64,000 nucleotides of DNA from Artemisia argyi (lineage: Eukaryota > Streptophyta > Magnoliopsida > Asterales > Asteraceae): assembly GCA_030686995.1 (NCBI GenBank), contig CM060708.1:259474044-259538043 (forward strand), given 5' to 3'. The first letter of the stretch is position 1. Every line of letters starts with the position of its first letter. This document shows positions 48,314 through 59,206 of this stretch, one piece after another. The translations under genes were made by a program, and so were the position numbers. The notes beneath the pieces were generated by a model. That model ran no database searches, was not told the origin of the DNA, and saw only the letters and a program-made list of their open reading frames with translations.

Positions 48314-49775
48314 TAACACTAATTTCCGGAAGAAATAATTAGATGGACCAAACTTATTCAAATAGTAGCAAAATACTACGTAGTACTAGTAGTATAAGTA
48401 TATGCTTGTTTACAAATTGTTTGGTTGGGCCTTGGCCAACCCAAGCTCCAAGCTAGCTCCATCCAATCCATAATGTCATTTTTTAACTCTGGCCATCATG
48501 GTATAGCAAATCAGAATTTGAGTGCAGTTATCCCAATAATAGTTCAACTTCTATCAGTTAGAATGTTAACAAAACAATTCTTTACCAACACCTTACTTAC
48601 CTATGCTTGTTTTGGGTCCAGAATCTTACTTGACTTGGATCATAAATTGCAAGTAGGTCCGGCTACACTCAACAAACGTGCAATGTTGAAAATATGAAAG
48701 TATGTGTTGAAAGGTCAAAAGGTTGGTGACTTGGTGTAAGATATAATCACCCTTTTATTTTCTGGTGATTCAAGAAGAATAAAATGATAAGATTTGGAAG
48801 AACCACACTGATTGAGATGCATAATTATCCACTTCTTGAATTGAAGCTACTAACCTAACTCTGCTTCAGTGAATGAGTATTTAAAAAAAATACTACATGT
48901 GAGCGTATGGAATGTCTGTTGTAACTTGTAACACATTACACATGCCTCCCATCAAAATTGCCATACACATAATATTGGGTCTATTCATGTAAATTCAATG
49001 ACCAATTTCAGACTCGTCTCTTGGAAGATCTCATGTCTACCCCCATAGCAAAAACATGAAGACGAAGAAACATATAAGAAACTGGAATCAGTGGTGACGA
49101 GCTCAGTTTCACTATTGAAGATTTGAAGGGGAGTGGACTCAGATATATGATGCAAATGACGACAGATTCAATTAGATTGCCATATAAGTAGATGTAGCAA
49201 CATAAGATAGAAACAGTGGCATATAAACACAAAATGCAGCAGAGCAATTTATGGACTGAACTAAATTTTATAGCGTATTTGGATGTTATCTCAAATCGCT
49301 TGTCCGGGAACATGCTGCAAACAGATAAGTCCAACCTTTTCATTCACCACAAGCTTAACAAATACTCAAGAAAGAGGTAACATCAAAGCGAAAATTACTC
49401 TTAAATAATTAATGATCACAAGGATAAAATGTGTACCATAATGGTCACATAAGCCTCGACTGGCTTATCTATGCTTATACAATGTGAACCAAGCTTAATA
49501 TTCAGTTGAGTGGAATACAAAATCAAATACATGTACCTTATCGAGAATTGTTACACAACATCTTAATGTATAAAAAATGGTACATAAGGAATAGCTACGA
49601 TCTCGAACAGGAAATCTCTTAAAATAGCATAAACATCAATTAATAACTTTCACCTCTAAGGTATATACTTAATTACTCTACAGAAGTACTTATTTTACTT
49701 TCAATGAAATTAAAAGATCGTGTAAACGGATCTTTGATATACATAACCTCACCCGTCTTCATAACTTCCAAACAA
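48314..49775. other. Intergenic stretch upstream of the zinc-finger gene 3' end
   Basis: Small frames at 48425-48697 (plus) and 49008-49343 (minus) have no recognisable domain and are probably chance. Part of 49400-49775 may be the 3' untranslated region of the CCCH gene. Confidence 0.5.
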
Positions 49776-51120
49776 TCAGCTCCGATTCACACCCATAAGC
49801 ATCTCTTCATCGGTAAGTGAATGACGAAAATGACAACGATGACCATAAGGACAGATATCACCAGCAAGAACCATACGACACACCTCAGTCTTGTAACGAG
49901 GGTGCCTTATCACAGGTCTCAGCTCACTTATCCCATGTGCAAAGTGACAATTGTCTCCATAAGGACAAGCTCCGGTCTCCTGCCACTTGTTGCACAGCTC
50001 AGTCTTCGACATTCCTTGATTGTATACCTCAAACTCCATTCCCTCCCCTGCTTTCTTCTCCCCAGCTACACGCACCCGTTGCTGCATCAAACCACAATGA
50101 TAACACCTTATCTTATTAGCTAAGGTTACAAACTTACAAAACACTCCTCCCTATTAAACAACCACATTTTAATTCAACCCTTTAAATCACTTTCTTATAA
50201 CTTTAGCATACTTATCAGAAATTATAGTTTAATTGTCATATTCATATAACTAACAATCTAACATCATATGGTAAGCATCAAAGGTACATGTTTTAAAAAA
50301 ATATAGCAACAAACATAGACGACTTCTAACAATATAGTTTAGGCATTGTTTAGACCAGACAGAAACTCACATTGGTATTCTGTTGACGAATCTGCCTTTG
50401 AGCAGTAGCAACCGATTTCAAGTAACCTTTAGACCGAACCGAGATACTTTTAGGCATGGACACTCTCTGATCACCTCTAACAAACTGATTCGGTTCAATA
50501 ACACTCGTCGGACTAACACTCGGAAACTCCTCACCATTACTCTCACAAAACGCACTTCCAATTCCTAACCGACTAAACTCCCCAATCAAACTCGCCGAAC
50601 TCAGCGATCTCCCAAACGAACTCACCCTCCTCGTTGAATTCGAAACCAAGCTCAACCGATTCAACAACTCAACGTTGGCAACACGCAACGCCTCATTCTC
50701 AACACGAAGAGCCTCAGCTTCCTTAACAGAATCCTGTAAAGTCGTTAAACACATGGTGTAGCAGTTGTACAGCTGCTGATACTCCAGTATAAAGCTAGCT
50801 TGATTCAAACGATTCTCAGTAGCAATCGCATTAGCACTCATTAACGTATTATCGTCCTCGAATGAGCAGTCGGAAGGTGATGAATATGACAGCTGTGATT
50901 GCGTTATGAATTTTGGCGGGACAATCAATGAACTATTATTATTATCGTTTATATTATTATTATTATTATTATTAGGATTAAATAATTCACCGGAGCTGTA
51001 ATCAAACTCATCAGATAAAAATATATCTCCGATTAAATTATTGTCATCGTTAATATCGTTATCAACGCCGGAATTAACGCCGCCGGTGATAATCTCTACT
51101 TCCTTATGCTCCAACGACAT
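49776..51120 (-). CDS. Tandem CCCH zinc-finger protein, C3H14/C3H15 type (two exons)
   Basis: Exons are 51120-50371 and 50081-49776, joined in phase 0 across a 289-bp intron (AAT|GTGAGT...ATGCAG|CAA). The product is 351 residues. The N-terminal half has an Asn repeat (about residues 56-70), then the family segment [20 protein letters not shown] with a following Leu/Glu-rich coiled coil ([20 protein letters not shown]), and [15 protein letters not shown]. The C-terminal RNA-binding pair is C-x8-C-x5-C-x3-H at Cys280, 289, 295 and His299, and again at Cys318, 327, 333 and His337, with an [14 protein letters not shown] linker. This matches Arabidopsis C3H14 and C3H15 (CDM1). These tristetraprolin-like proteins bind AU-rich mRNA elements and act in secondary wall formation and anther development. 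The exon-1 start follows a probable leader intron. Confidence 0.9.
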
Positions 51121-51136
51121 TACTGATAATTTATGT

Positions 51137-51622
51137 ATCTGCAACAAAATTAAAAATGATGATGTCAGCATTAATTCAAAATGAACGGATTACAGTATTA
51201 ACCTGTAAATAAATGAAATGGGATGACGTAAGCATCGACTATACATTTATGAACATCGGTACAGTTCACGGAGGCCTTGTGCAAAATTCAGTTTAATAAC
51301 AAAAACAGAGCCTAAAATAAAAAATAAAATCTTTTAAAGAGATAAAATGAGAAATGGTCGTTTTTAAAGTGTTTCGGCTAGCATTTTCAATGTAACTTCT
51401 TAAATCAAATACTTGTAATCACTTATAAAAATTGAGGCCCATATAATTTGGAGGCCCTGTGACAGCACACCTCCCACACCCTCATATACGGCTCTGCTAG
51501 TGAGTTAATTTATGAACATAAAAATTACAAAAAAACTGAATATTGATGACATCAGCATCGAATTAAAATGAGCTATTCACAGTATTAATCTGCAACAAAA
51601 TGAATAGTGATGACGTAATCAT
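51137..51622 (-). promoter_or_regulatory. Leader/promoter repeats with TGACG motifs upstream of the CCCH gene
   Basis: Phrases such as CTGCAACAAAATTAAAAATG, with GATGTCAGCATT or GATGACGTAAGCATC close by, recur near 51137, 51215, 51545 and 51590. Each repeat carries a TGACG/TGACGT (bZIP-type) motif or a near variant and a CTGCAACAAAAT acceptor-like end. A TATATAAAG-type sequence lies further upstream at 51709-51717. Which part is leader exon, intron or promoter cannot be decided from sequence. Confidence 0.35.
51260..51497. mobile_element. Decayed relative of the hAT MITE at 4739-5044
   Basis: Shares the left subterminal ACGGAGGCCTTGTGCAAAAT, the right subterminal GAGGCCCTGTGACAGCACAC, and the end TACGGCTCTG (about 51488-51497) with the element at 4739-5044. 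The left terminus and target duplication are no longer clear. It lies within the upstream region of the CCCH gene. Confidence 0.6.
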
Positions 51623-51722
51623 CTATTATAAAAAATGGTACCTGCAAAATGTGGAGATGTTAATGGAGGAAATTTGATATTTTTTGCTGATGTAAGAAAT
51701 GGGAGGGGGTATATAAAGAGGA

Positions 51723-52870
51723 AGGTGGGGTAGGGATCGGATGTAACGCGGAACAGGGTAAAGTTGGTAAGGGAAGGGAAGATGGAGGGTGAGGATGAAA
51801 GGATTGGATATGATAATACGGAGTAATTAAGAAGGGAGTTGAGCTCATGAGTTGCTTGAGGTGGACGTTGAAACCGTTAGAAATACACAAAGTAAACAAA
51901 GTTTTTTGCAACAGCAATGCCATGCCAGTGCGTCCACTTCTAACAAACCGGCCGCTTCACCAACCTACAACATTCTTTTCTATTTTTTTTATTTTATACT
52001 ATGTTGTAGTATCAATTAATATACTACTATCTCAATCTCAAAATAGTTGTTCTTCACAAAAAAAAATGCATAATTTTATATTTAAAAGTATAACTTATGG
52101 TAAAGTGCTTGTAATTATATTACAAAGTTGGAGTTCTCGACTGTTAGGTACAAATAACTTTGAAGTGATCACGTCAACTTTTCTAAAAAATCAAAGAATG
52201 CTTTACTCGAGGAGCCTGTGTGGTGGAGGGCACAAAAACCGTAGATTAGCATGTCGAAAGGTCAAAAACCATAATCACCCAAAAAAATCTAGAGTTTTCA
52301 CTAAGTTTACATCACGAAATAAAATTTTATGTGATTTAACCGGTAACCCCGGGCTTTAAGTTACAATGAAAGAGTTGGAGGAGGTTTATGTGTGTTTAAG
52401 TACGAGCAATCACTTTTGTAATAAGAGAATATACAAATTGGACACATGGATTATTCAACTGACAATAGCAAAGCTCAATTGCAAAATTGAACCTTCTTAT
52501 TAGCTAATAAAAGTCAAAATTAAATTAATTTCGTCAAATTTTTGAAAAAAATAATGGAGAAGAAAATTAAAATGCACACGGCCCTGTGAGCTCTTTTTTT
52601 TCGGATTTAAATGTAAATAAACGTTATATTTTATTTGGTTAACGTGATTTGCAATCAAACCTTAAACTTTTAAAAAGATATTAATCTTAAATCTAATGGT
52701 ATGTACTGAAGTATAAAATCCTTAATTTCTATAATTTCTAAAAATATACTCCTATATATATGTAACAGAAGCCCCATATATTCTAAATTTTTTTTATAAA
52801 CAACTACTACTATTATCATAATAATAACAATAATAATTAACATTGATAAATTGAGTGTAATACTTAAAAC
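51723..52870. other. Intergenic stretch
   Basis: Open frames at 51847-52359 (plus) and 52670-53005 (minus) lack any recognisable domain and use non-ATG starts. I regard them as chance. Confidence 0.5.
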
Positions 52871-52875
52871 ACCAT

Positions 52876-53619
52876 TGTTGATACAAAAGTTGGCGTTCCT
52901 GATTATGGGCTCTTGCTCTCGTACCAATTCGCTTCTTAGTACTTGTAACCTGCGCACTAAGAAAATAAACAACACCGTTAGGCTTATCGTGGGATTGTCT
53001 CCCACGATTAGACTCCGGCGTGAGAGTAAGTAATCGATTTAGGCAAGGCTGTCAAGATCGCGATCCCACGCAGGATCGTTTTTGTCTTTGCAAGATCGAG
53101 ATCGTAAGATCGGATCGCGATCCTACGATCCTACCAATTTGTCATATTTTGTAAACAAATGATATACGAGTTAAACTGTTTTAAATTTTTACTCAACGTC
53201 AAAGATAAGTTCATATAATATCCTCTTGAAAATGACAAAGTTTAAATTTCAAACAATAAAGTAATAGTAAAATACAAAAAAGTCAAGTTTCAATGGTTAC
53301 ATTAATGATTTAGTGCAATAATATTACATAACATAGGTTCTAGATGTCTCAAAACATACGAGCCATCAACATGATTTCAAGAAAACAAACGTTTCATAAG
53401 TGGCATTACAAAACATACCCTTTGATTAGTTTAATCACAATGAAGTAAAGTAAATTAAACTATTGAACACTTTTTAGACTATAATCTATTCAGAAAAGTA
53501 GAAAACTATGTATAAACTATAATCTATTTAGAAAATGAAACAATAGTGGTTTACTCATTAACCATTAGTAAAACACACATTTGTTTTTTTGGCCTAAGCA
53601 AGTGGGATGGACTTAAAAG

Positions 53620-53669
<50 letters not shown>

Positions 53670-54144
53670 GAACTCGGATCGCGTGTCGATCTTACGATCT
53701 TACGTGCGATCCTACGATCCTACCTCAGATGCGATCCTACCACGATCCTACACGATTTTGACTGGTGTGCACGTAAGATCGTACGATCTTACGTGTAAAC
53801 TCGCGAGTTTGACAGCCTTGGATTTAGGGTTCTCGTAAAGAGTTAGGGTTTTGTGAATCGTACCTTGAATGATAGTTATGTCATTCCTTATATAGGCGCA
53901 GAATCCTTGTAGGGTTCGTGCTCCTTACGTTTCGCACCCATGGTGCTTATCCGGGTAAGGATATCTATTCCATAGATAGATGATCCTTATCTATACCGTG
54001 TATAGTTTGTTTGGGTTGGGCTTACGTGAGCCTGTTCCCATTATTAATGCGGCCCAAGTTACAATAGCCCACTCATGGTGGTTTTGGGCCTTAGTAATGT
54101 ATATCATTTAGGCTCGTGGCCCATATATAGACTATACGTCATCA
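52876..54144 (-). mobile_element. 3' LTR (left end of the element), split by an hAT insertion
   Basis: Without its 785-bp insertion (777-bp element plus 8-bp duplication) it is 484 bp and nearly identical to the LTR at 63465-63949. On the element's strand it starts TGATGACGTATAG and ends GTATCAACA. Confidence 0.9.
53044..53820. mobile_element. hAT-type non-autonomous element inside the LTR, 777 bp
   Basis: Inverted termini CAAGGCTGTCAA and TTTGACAGCCTTG are flanked by perfect 8-bp duplications GATTTAGG (53036-53043 and 53821-53828). The other LTR carries a single GATTTAGG at the corresponding place near 63629, so the boundaries are exact. Subterminal regions are made of repeated GATCCTACGATCC and AAGATCG motifs in both orientations. 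The interior has a 45-bp poly-A run (53623-53667) and no transposase. Confidence 0.95.
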
Positions 54145-54156
54145 TGTCCCCCCAGT
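54145..54156 (-). other. Polypurine tract of the Tat-type element
   Basis: On the element's strand ACTGGGGGGACA directly precedes the 3' LTR. This is the expected place for plus-strand DNA priming. Confidence 0.7.
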
Positions 54157-54394
54157 CTAGTGTGCGCGGCTCATAGCCGCGGATGCTAGACTAATATTAC
54201 CAGCGGTAAGCGTGGCGGGAGATCATTGAAATATTGCCGCCCATTTTAAAGTGCAATGCACCTAGTCATAGGTATTTCAAAAGTGTCCACGTGGCCCTCG
54301 TAAATCGGGAAAAAGTGCATGTACCGTTTCGGTTGTAGCCACACGTTTTTGTGAGTGAGATCCACATGGACATCATCTAGGGTTTGTTTACTCC

Positions 54395-54403
54395 CTATAT
54401 AAG
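54395..54403 (+). promoter_or_regulatory. Putative TATA box of the antisense gene
   Basis: CTATATAAG lies 138 bp upstream of the ATG at 54541. It sits inside the element but outside the LTR, so the antisense gene appears to have its own promoter. Confidence 0.55.
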
Positions 54404-54540
54404 AGTCACCGCCCCATTTTTACAATTACACATAGTAAAACACACACTCACCATTGTTCACTTTCTTGAAATTTATCTTTTGCAAAGAAAATAATCCTTT
54501 CCTTAGGTAATTTTTGTGTGCGTTTTTTACTAGTGAACTT

Positions 54541-57130
54541 ATGAAAATGGTCGCCCAATTAGAGGACTTTCGCTCTGCGATGACGGTTGATGATGTTACT
54601 CAGTTTACGTCTGACTACTTCGTGCCTCTGGATGTGCGTCCAGAGGCTCCAGATGTTGACTCGTGTATAGCTGATTTCCCCGAAGGGAAAATTGGGTTAT
54701 ACACGAAATTCTTTGAGTACGCGAATTATCGCGTACCTATATCCATCTTTCTGAGCGATTTGCTCAACCACTATCGCCTCCACATCTCTCAGCTGCACTG
54801 TATAGGTGCGGCTAAGGTGTCGAATTTTGAAGTAAACTGCCGTTTACTTGCGATAGAACCAACCATAGCCTTGTTCCGCTACTTTTACCACACGACGTGG
54901 TCAAATGGGTGGGTATCTTTTGCGAAGCGCCCGGGGGCGCTTCAGTGTTATACTGATAAGGTGGACTCCCTAAGAAATTGGAGGGAGTATTTTTTCTGGG
55001 TTGATGATGTGGTATTTCCATCGCCCTATGAGTTTTATACTCAGGATACATTGCCAAGGGATGGGCGCCCAGCACCCGGTTCCTATAGGCTGACTGATGC
55101 GCAGACTCTTGATGCCAACCGCCTAGCCATTAACCCTTATCCGGAGGAGTTTTTGGTACACATGGGGTTGAGTCGCAATTATTTCGGCGCTGCGGATGAG
55201 GTGCCCACTTTTCTAAATGAGGAAGGTCGGGGTGGGTGTTCGTCCCTTCTACTTCAAATTTTGTAAGTCTTTTGTGTATGCGCACCTTTAATAACTAATC
55301 CTTTCTTCTTTCATGTTTTGTTCATGTGCGCAGAGATGGATCTATTCGCCGTTGTAAAGCTGGACAAACCAAAGCAGGTGACTATAGGAGTGCGCCCTCT
55401 GAGGGAAGGTGAGCAGCCCCTACTAGAGGCGACTGAGGGTCGCTTGACTGTGCTGCCAGAGGTTGTCCCTGAAAACACGCCGCCGCTCCAAGTGACGCCC
55501 GTTCAGAGCGTGGCGCCAGATGTGGAGGTGGCGCAAGAGGAGGCGCGCGCTGAGTCATCTGACAGCATAGAGATCCTAAAGCCTGAGGAGGTGCTGAAGG
55601 AGGAGGTTGCGCAGAATATTAAGCGCATGGGAGAGGCTGGGAGCAGTGGCACCAGGAAGAGACGTCGCCACCTCATTAGGGATGCGGAGTCGTCCGCGGA
55701 GGAGACATCTGCTTCTGGTGCGGATAAGAAGGCTGCTGAGGCTTCTCCGTTTCTGTAAGTGTCTGCGCCTCTATCATGTTTTCTTGTATATTACTTGTCG
55801 CAATATTTATTAACTGTCGCCTTTATGTCTTGTAGGGATGATGCCGCGAAGAATGATGGGGTCTTCGTGGATGTGGTTTCCTCTCCACAGAATGAAAACA
55901 AGGAGGGGAAGGCCAAGGTTGATGAGGGTGGAGAGGCGCAACACTTGATGGATGAGTTGGCTGCGACTGCTGCGCGCCAGGCTGAGCTGGTGGCTCAGTT
56001 GAGGGAGAAGTATGTCGGGGAGAGCAGTACTCTCGCCTAGAAGGATGAGGAGCTAGCGAAGCTCCGTGCGCATTTGGCGGATGCGCAGGTGGAGTTGGAG
56101 TCCTCGCGGGTGTATACTGAGAAGATCACCCATAAGAAGTTGTCTGCCTTGGCTGAGGTGGAGAAGGCGCGTGGGGAGCTTCACCATTATAAGTCCGACC
56201 TAACTTGGGCTGTGCGCTTCTTGGAGGAGAAGAATGTGGAGCATTTTGCTAACATTGCCAAGTTTAAGGAGGATATGATGAAGATCATCCAGCTGCAGGA
56301 GGACAAGCTGCGTGGTCTGAGCATCGAGTACGATGAGGAGTTATATCCTCATTTGATGTCGACCATTGCTGAGCGCAGGTATTTCTTTTATACTCTTCTC
56401 CTTCGTGATACTTTTTGTTGCTATGCTTGTTATTAACACAAATTATCTTTGTTGATGTAGGTGGTTGATTAGCCACGGGCTGCGCCTGGCAGCAATGGGT
56501 ACTCTTGAGTCCCAAGAGGTGTTGGACGCCTTTGGGAAGGTGGTTCACTGCGCAGTGGCTCGGGGGAAATCGCAGGCTATGGAAGAACTCCATGAGGCAA
56601 AGTTGCTGAACAAGGATTTGGCTGAAGTCCCTGGGTATAATGTTGCTGCGTATGATGAGCTGATGCAGGCTATGGCAGGGTTGAAGGTCCTCGAGTTGCC
56701 GCACATTGGCAGGTTAGAGCGCGACCAAGACAACCCCATAGATGTACTTATGGCGGGGTTGACGTTGGAGCGCCACCTTAGAGAGGATACAGAGGCGCAA
56801 TCGGATCACTTTCTGAAGCCTGATGTGTCGCAACTGCAGATTCCTGTGTTTGCGCAGCCTCGCCACATCCTTAACCCATTTGCTCTTGAAAGGGATATTC
56901 CCTTGAAAGAGGTTTTGGAGCGTCACGAGCAGAGGGCTGCTCAGAAGAGGGGCATCAAGGGTAAGGCAGTGTTGTGTGGCGTGGGCGCTGCACACATCCC
57001 TAGGTCTGATGGTCTGCCCGTAAGTGTTCCTACCGTATCTCCCAAGGACGCTTTGATTCTGAGGAAGCTTCAGGAGGCGGGGAGTTCTGCTGCTCCGGAG
57101 GAGAGCCCTGAGCATCGCCATAGCGTGTAG
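54541..57130 (+). pseudogene. Antisense spliced gene of the Tat-type element, 'putative gypsy type transposon' (PF04195) family
   Basis: Four exons fit in frame: 54541-55231, 55334-55754, 55836-56378 and 56461-57130. The introns are 102, 81 and 82 bp, all GT-AG. Together they span 775 codons, interrupted by one TAG at 56038-56040. The N-terminal 230 or so residues carry the family features (TKFFEYANYRVPISIFLSDL, HYRLHISQLHCIGAAKVSNF, WREYFFWVDD). The second exon opens EMDLFAVVKLDKP and is acidic. The third is a long coiled coil, and the fourth has more helical sequence. Function is unknown; the family is known as the extra antisense frame of Tat elements. Without the stop it would be intact, so decay looks recent. 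The label pseudogene rests on that single codon. The first exon alone could still be expressed. Confidence 0.75.
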
Positions 57131-57785
57131 GCTTTTTGTATATGTACTATGTAAATAATGAAATGTATCTTTCCTCGTAATATTGAATAAGATACCTTTT
57201 TGTTGATTAAGTGCATAACTTAAGAAATATACTTGCATTGTTTGCTAAGTTTTATTATTTTGACCAAGTTTTTGGGTTTGTTAAGTGCGTGACTTTTAAA
57301 AATATACTTGCATTGTTTGCTAAGTTTTATTATTTTGACAAGTTTTTTGGTTCGTTATTTGCTAAGCTTGTACGGTGTACTTAGTATTGGCGCACCCGTC
57401 GTGGGATGCGCACTTGAAACTTACCTTGACGTCTCAAAAGTAAGGCGCTTAGCAAGGATACGTGATCCAATGTTGATGGGTTTGCAACCCTCTTACTCAA
57501 CGAGTGAATTAGTAGGTTAACTCATCCTTTATGTCTTCGTGGGTCTTTAATTAGTGCATGCACGCCATGTAGGCAAAAATATAAGATAACAATATTGACA
57601 TATATGAGTATGTATGTAATAAAGTGAAATACGCTATGGAGTTAGCTAGAAACCATAACATTTTATTGATACTTGCAAGTTTTTTTTTGAAAAAATAAAA
57701 AATACAATTCCTAGGAAAGAAAAGAAAAATAAACACTTATTGGGCATCTCGTAGGATGCAAAGGTGTCTGTGTAATGGCCGTGGC
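57131..57785. repeat. Spacer between antisense gene and integrase, with 75-bp tandem repeat
   Basis: AATATACTTGCATTGTTTGC begins at 57226 and again at 57301, with the surrounding unit (through ATTATTTTGACAAGTTTTTG) repeated once with a 75-bp period. The convergent 3' ends of the antisense transcript and the gag-pol transcript must lie here. No gene. Confidence 0.7.
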
Positions 57786-59206
57786 CTAAAAATAACATCT
57801 TTTGAGATTGCAGATGTTCCAAGTGCGCGCTAGGTCGTGCCCTTCCATATCGCGCAGTCTGTATGCGCCGTTGCCGAGCGCGTCTGTGACCTCGTAAGGT
57901 CCTTCCCATTTTGGTCCGAGCTTGCCTGTGTCTTCTGCGTGGCTCGCATCATTGGCGCGGTAAACAAAGTCTCCTGGTATGAATGAAGTGTGTTTAACGT
58001 TTGCATCATAATACTTCTTCATTTTTGCCTTAGCCTTTGCTTCGCGTATAGTTGCGCGTTCACGCCTTTCTTCCAGTAAGTCTAAGTCTATGCGTCGTTC
58101 CTCATCGTTTGTTGTGACGTTGACCTCTGTTGTGCGTATAGTTTGCATTCCTATCTCAGCTGGTATGCCGGCTTCTGTTACATAGACTAGGGAGAATGGC
58201 GTGTCGCCAGTACTGGTTTTGATTGTTGTGCGATGCGCCCATAAGACATGCGAGAGCTTATCCACCCACCTTCCTTTATGTCTGTCAAGGCGCGCTTTTA
58301 TTCCTTCACCTAGACTGCGGTTTGCGCGCTCAACTAGGCCATTGGTTTGTGGGTGTTTTACTGAAGCGAAGTGTTGCGTGATGTTTAATTGCGCGCACCA
58401 ATCTTTGAATGGGTTATCACAGAATTGTTTTCCGTTGTCTGATATAATCTCTCCCGGTAGTCCGAAGCGACAGACAATGTTGTCCCAAACAAAGCGTTTG
58501 ACTTGGTTTCTTGTGATGCTCACCACCGCCTTTGCTTCAATCCACTTCGTAAAGTAGTCTATTGCTACGATGGGGAACTTTACTCCTCCTGCTGCTACAG
58601 GAAAGGGTCCTGCGATGTCAATGCCCCATTTATAAAATGACCATGGTGAGGTAATAGGTGTTAGCTCTTGTTGTGGTTGGCGCGGGATTGGCCTATGTAC
58701 TTGACAATTGCTGCATTTCTTTATCAGATTGCGTGCGTCGTGATGCATAGTTGGCCAATAATACCCTGACCTTAGAGCGCTTGCCACCACAGATCGCGGC
58801 CCTGAGTGCATACTACATGATCCAGCGTGGATTTCTCTGAGTACGTAGTCTGCTTGAAGAGGTCCAACACATCTGAGCCAGGGTTGTAAGAAAGAGCGTC
58901 GATAGAGTATGTTGTCTCGTAGTTCAAACTGTTGCGCTGTGCGCCGCACTCTTCGAGCATCCTTATGATCTTGTGGTAAGATTCCCTTGCTGATGAATTC
59001 AATGATAGGTGTCATCCATGTAGGATCTTGTTCTTCTATCACTGTGGATATCTCCATTTCCAAGATTGACTTATTTTTTAGGGTTTCTACCAATACCTGT
59101 TTTGAGAGGTGCGCGAAGCTTGTGGATGCGACTTTGCTGAGCGCATCCGCTTTCCTGTTATCTCCTCTGGGCACCTGTTTTATTGTGAACCTGTCAAAGT
59201 TTTTGA
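57786..59206 (-). pseudogene. Integrase and end of the archaeal-type RNase H, Tat-type element
   Basis: Frame 59174-57786. It opens with the last RNase H residues (PRGDNRKADALSKVAS), then an HHCC zinc-binding domain (HAGSCSMHSGPRSVV...CSNCQVHR). The catalytic core has the first Asp in WGIDIAGPF, the second in IISDNGKQFCDN and the Glu in HPQTNGLVERANR. The C-terminal segment KLGPKWEGPYEV is present and there is no chromodomain, as expected outside chromoviruses. Integrase inserts the cDNA into the genome. This frame is out of register by one base with the upstream frame; the shift lies near 59205-59220. Confidence 0.85.

Noticed and set aside
48016..48361. Two Phe-rich minus-strand frames
   Set aside because: They arise from the ACCGGTTTTT-type repeats of the hAT-like element.
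51847..52359. Plus-strand frame of 170 codons
   Set aside because: Non-ATG start, no recognisable domain, and composition like the AT-rich surroundings.
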